This document shows, one piece after another, positions 10,901 through 10,902 of a stretch of 10,902 nucleotides of DNA (position 1 is the first letter of the stretch; every line of letters starts with the position of its first letter). Made by a program: the position numbers and the translations under genes. Source of the DNA: Baffinella frigidus (lineage: Eukaryota; Cryptophyceae; Cryptomonadales; Baffinellaceae); NCBI GenBank assembly GCA_026770585.1, contig MU646320.1, forward strand, positions 917,515 to 928,416. Reading direction: 5' to 3'. The notes below the pieces were generated by a model. The model saw nothing but the letters and a program-made list of their open reading frames with translations, made no database searches and had not been told where the DNA came from.

Positions 10901-10902
10901 TG

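Overview
The window looks like eukaryotic nuclear DNA, most likely from an alga or other protist whose telomere repeat is of the TTTAGGG type. I base this on three things. There is no bacterial-style operon or long continuous ORF. There are several exon-sized open segments bounded by plausible GT/AG splice signals. Decayed TTTAGGG/GGGGTTT heptamer arrays are scattered through it in both orientations. I could not name the species or assign any coding segment to a known family, so no gene symbols are given.

Most of the sequence is repeats. (1) A SINE-like retroposon of about 120-135 bp occurs four times, always on the + strand (571-700, 2799-2926, 5731-5851, 8181-8315). Two copies have 10-11 bp target-site duplications and no terminal inverted repeats. 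(2) Several inverted-repeat (MITE or foldback) families are present: Y (1994-2127, 2316-2466, 7326-7487, half copy 10727-10818), Z (2171-2236 partial, 2486-2666 complete), W (3361-3572 and 3919-4127, opposite orientations, with a 40-bp perfect palindrome in the second and a lone core at 9481-9519), T (1218-1328, relic 3580-3642), V (6377-6480), a long foldback at 1594-1818, and P (4272-4435, with half copies at 10324-10401 and 10577-10654). (3) Telomere-like arrays lie at 819-1080, 5922-6120, 6487-6665, 7022-7180, 7909-8125, 8429-8510, 8682-8762, 8828-9025 and around 10541-10580.

Between the repeats lie exon-like segments. On the - strand these are 355-441, 1426-1644, 4606-4803 and 6205-6324. 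On the + strand they are 2662-2798, 3063-3212, 5287-5524, about 6831-7025, 7222-7264 with 7519-7610, 8535-8631, 8767-8809, 9037-9139 and 9713-10032. The best multi-exon case is 8535-9139: splice phases fit from 8535-8631 into either of two duplicated downstream exons, and telomere-derived pyrimidine-rich arrays fill the introns. I cannot tell whether this is one or more live genes with repeat-packed introns or a graveyard of gene fragments.

The most notable observations are the SINE-like family with target-site duplications, the duplicated exon plus intron-array unit at 8682-9139, the strand bias of the telomere-like arrays relative to nearby exon candidates, the half-element Y4 that ends one base past its loop, and the inverted-repeat element between exact 23-bp direct repeats at 4248-4458.
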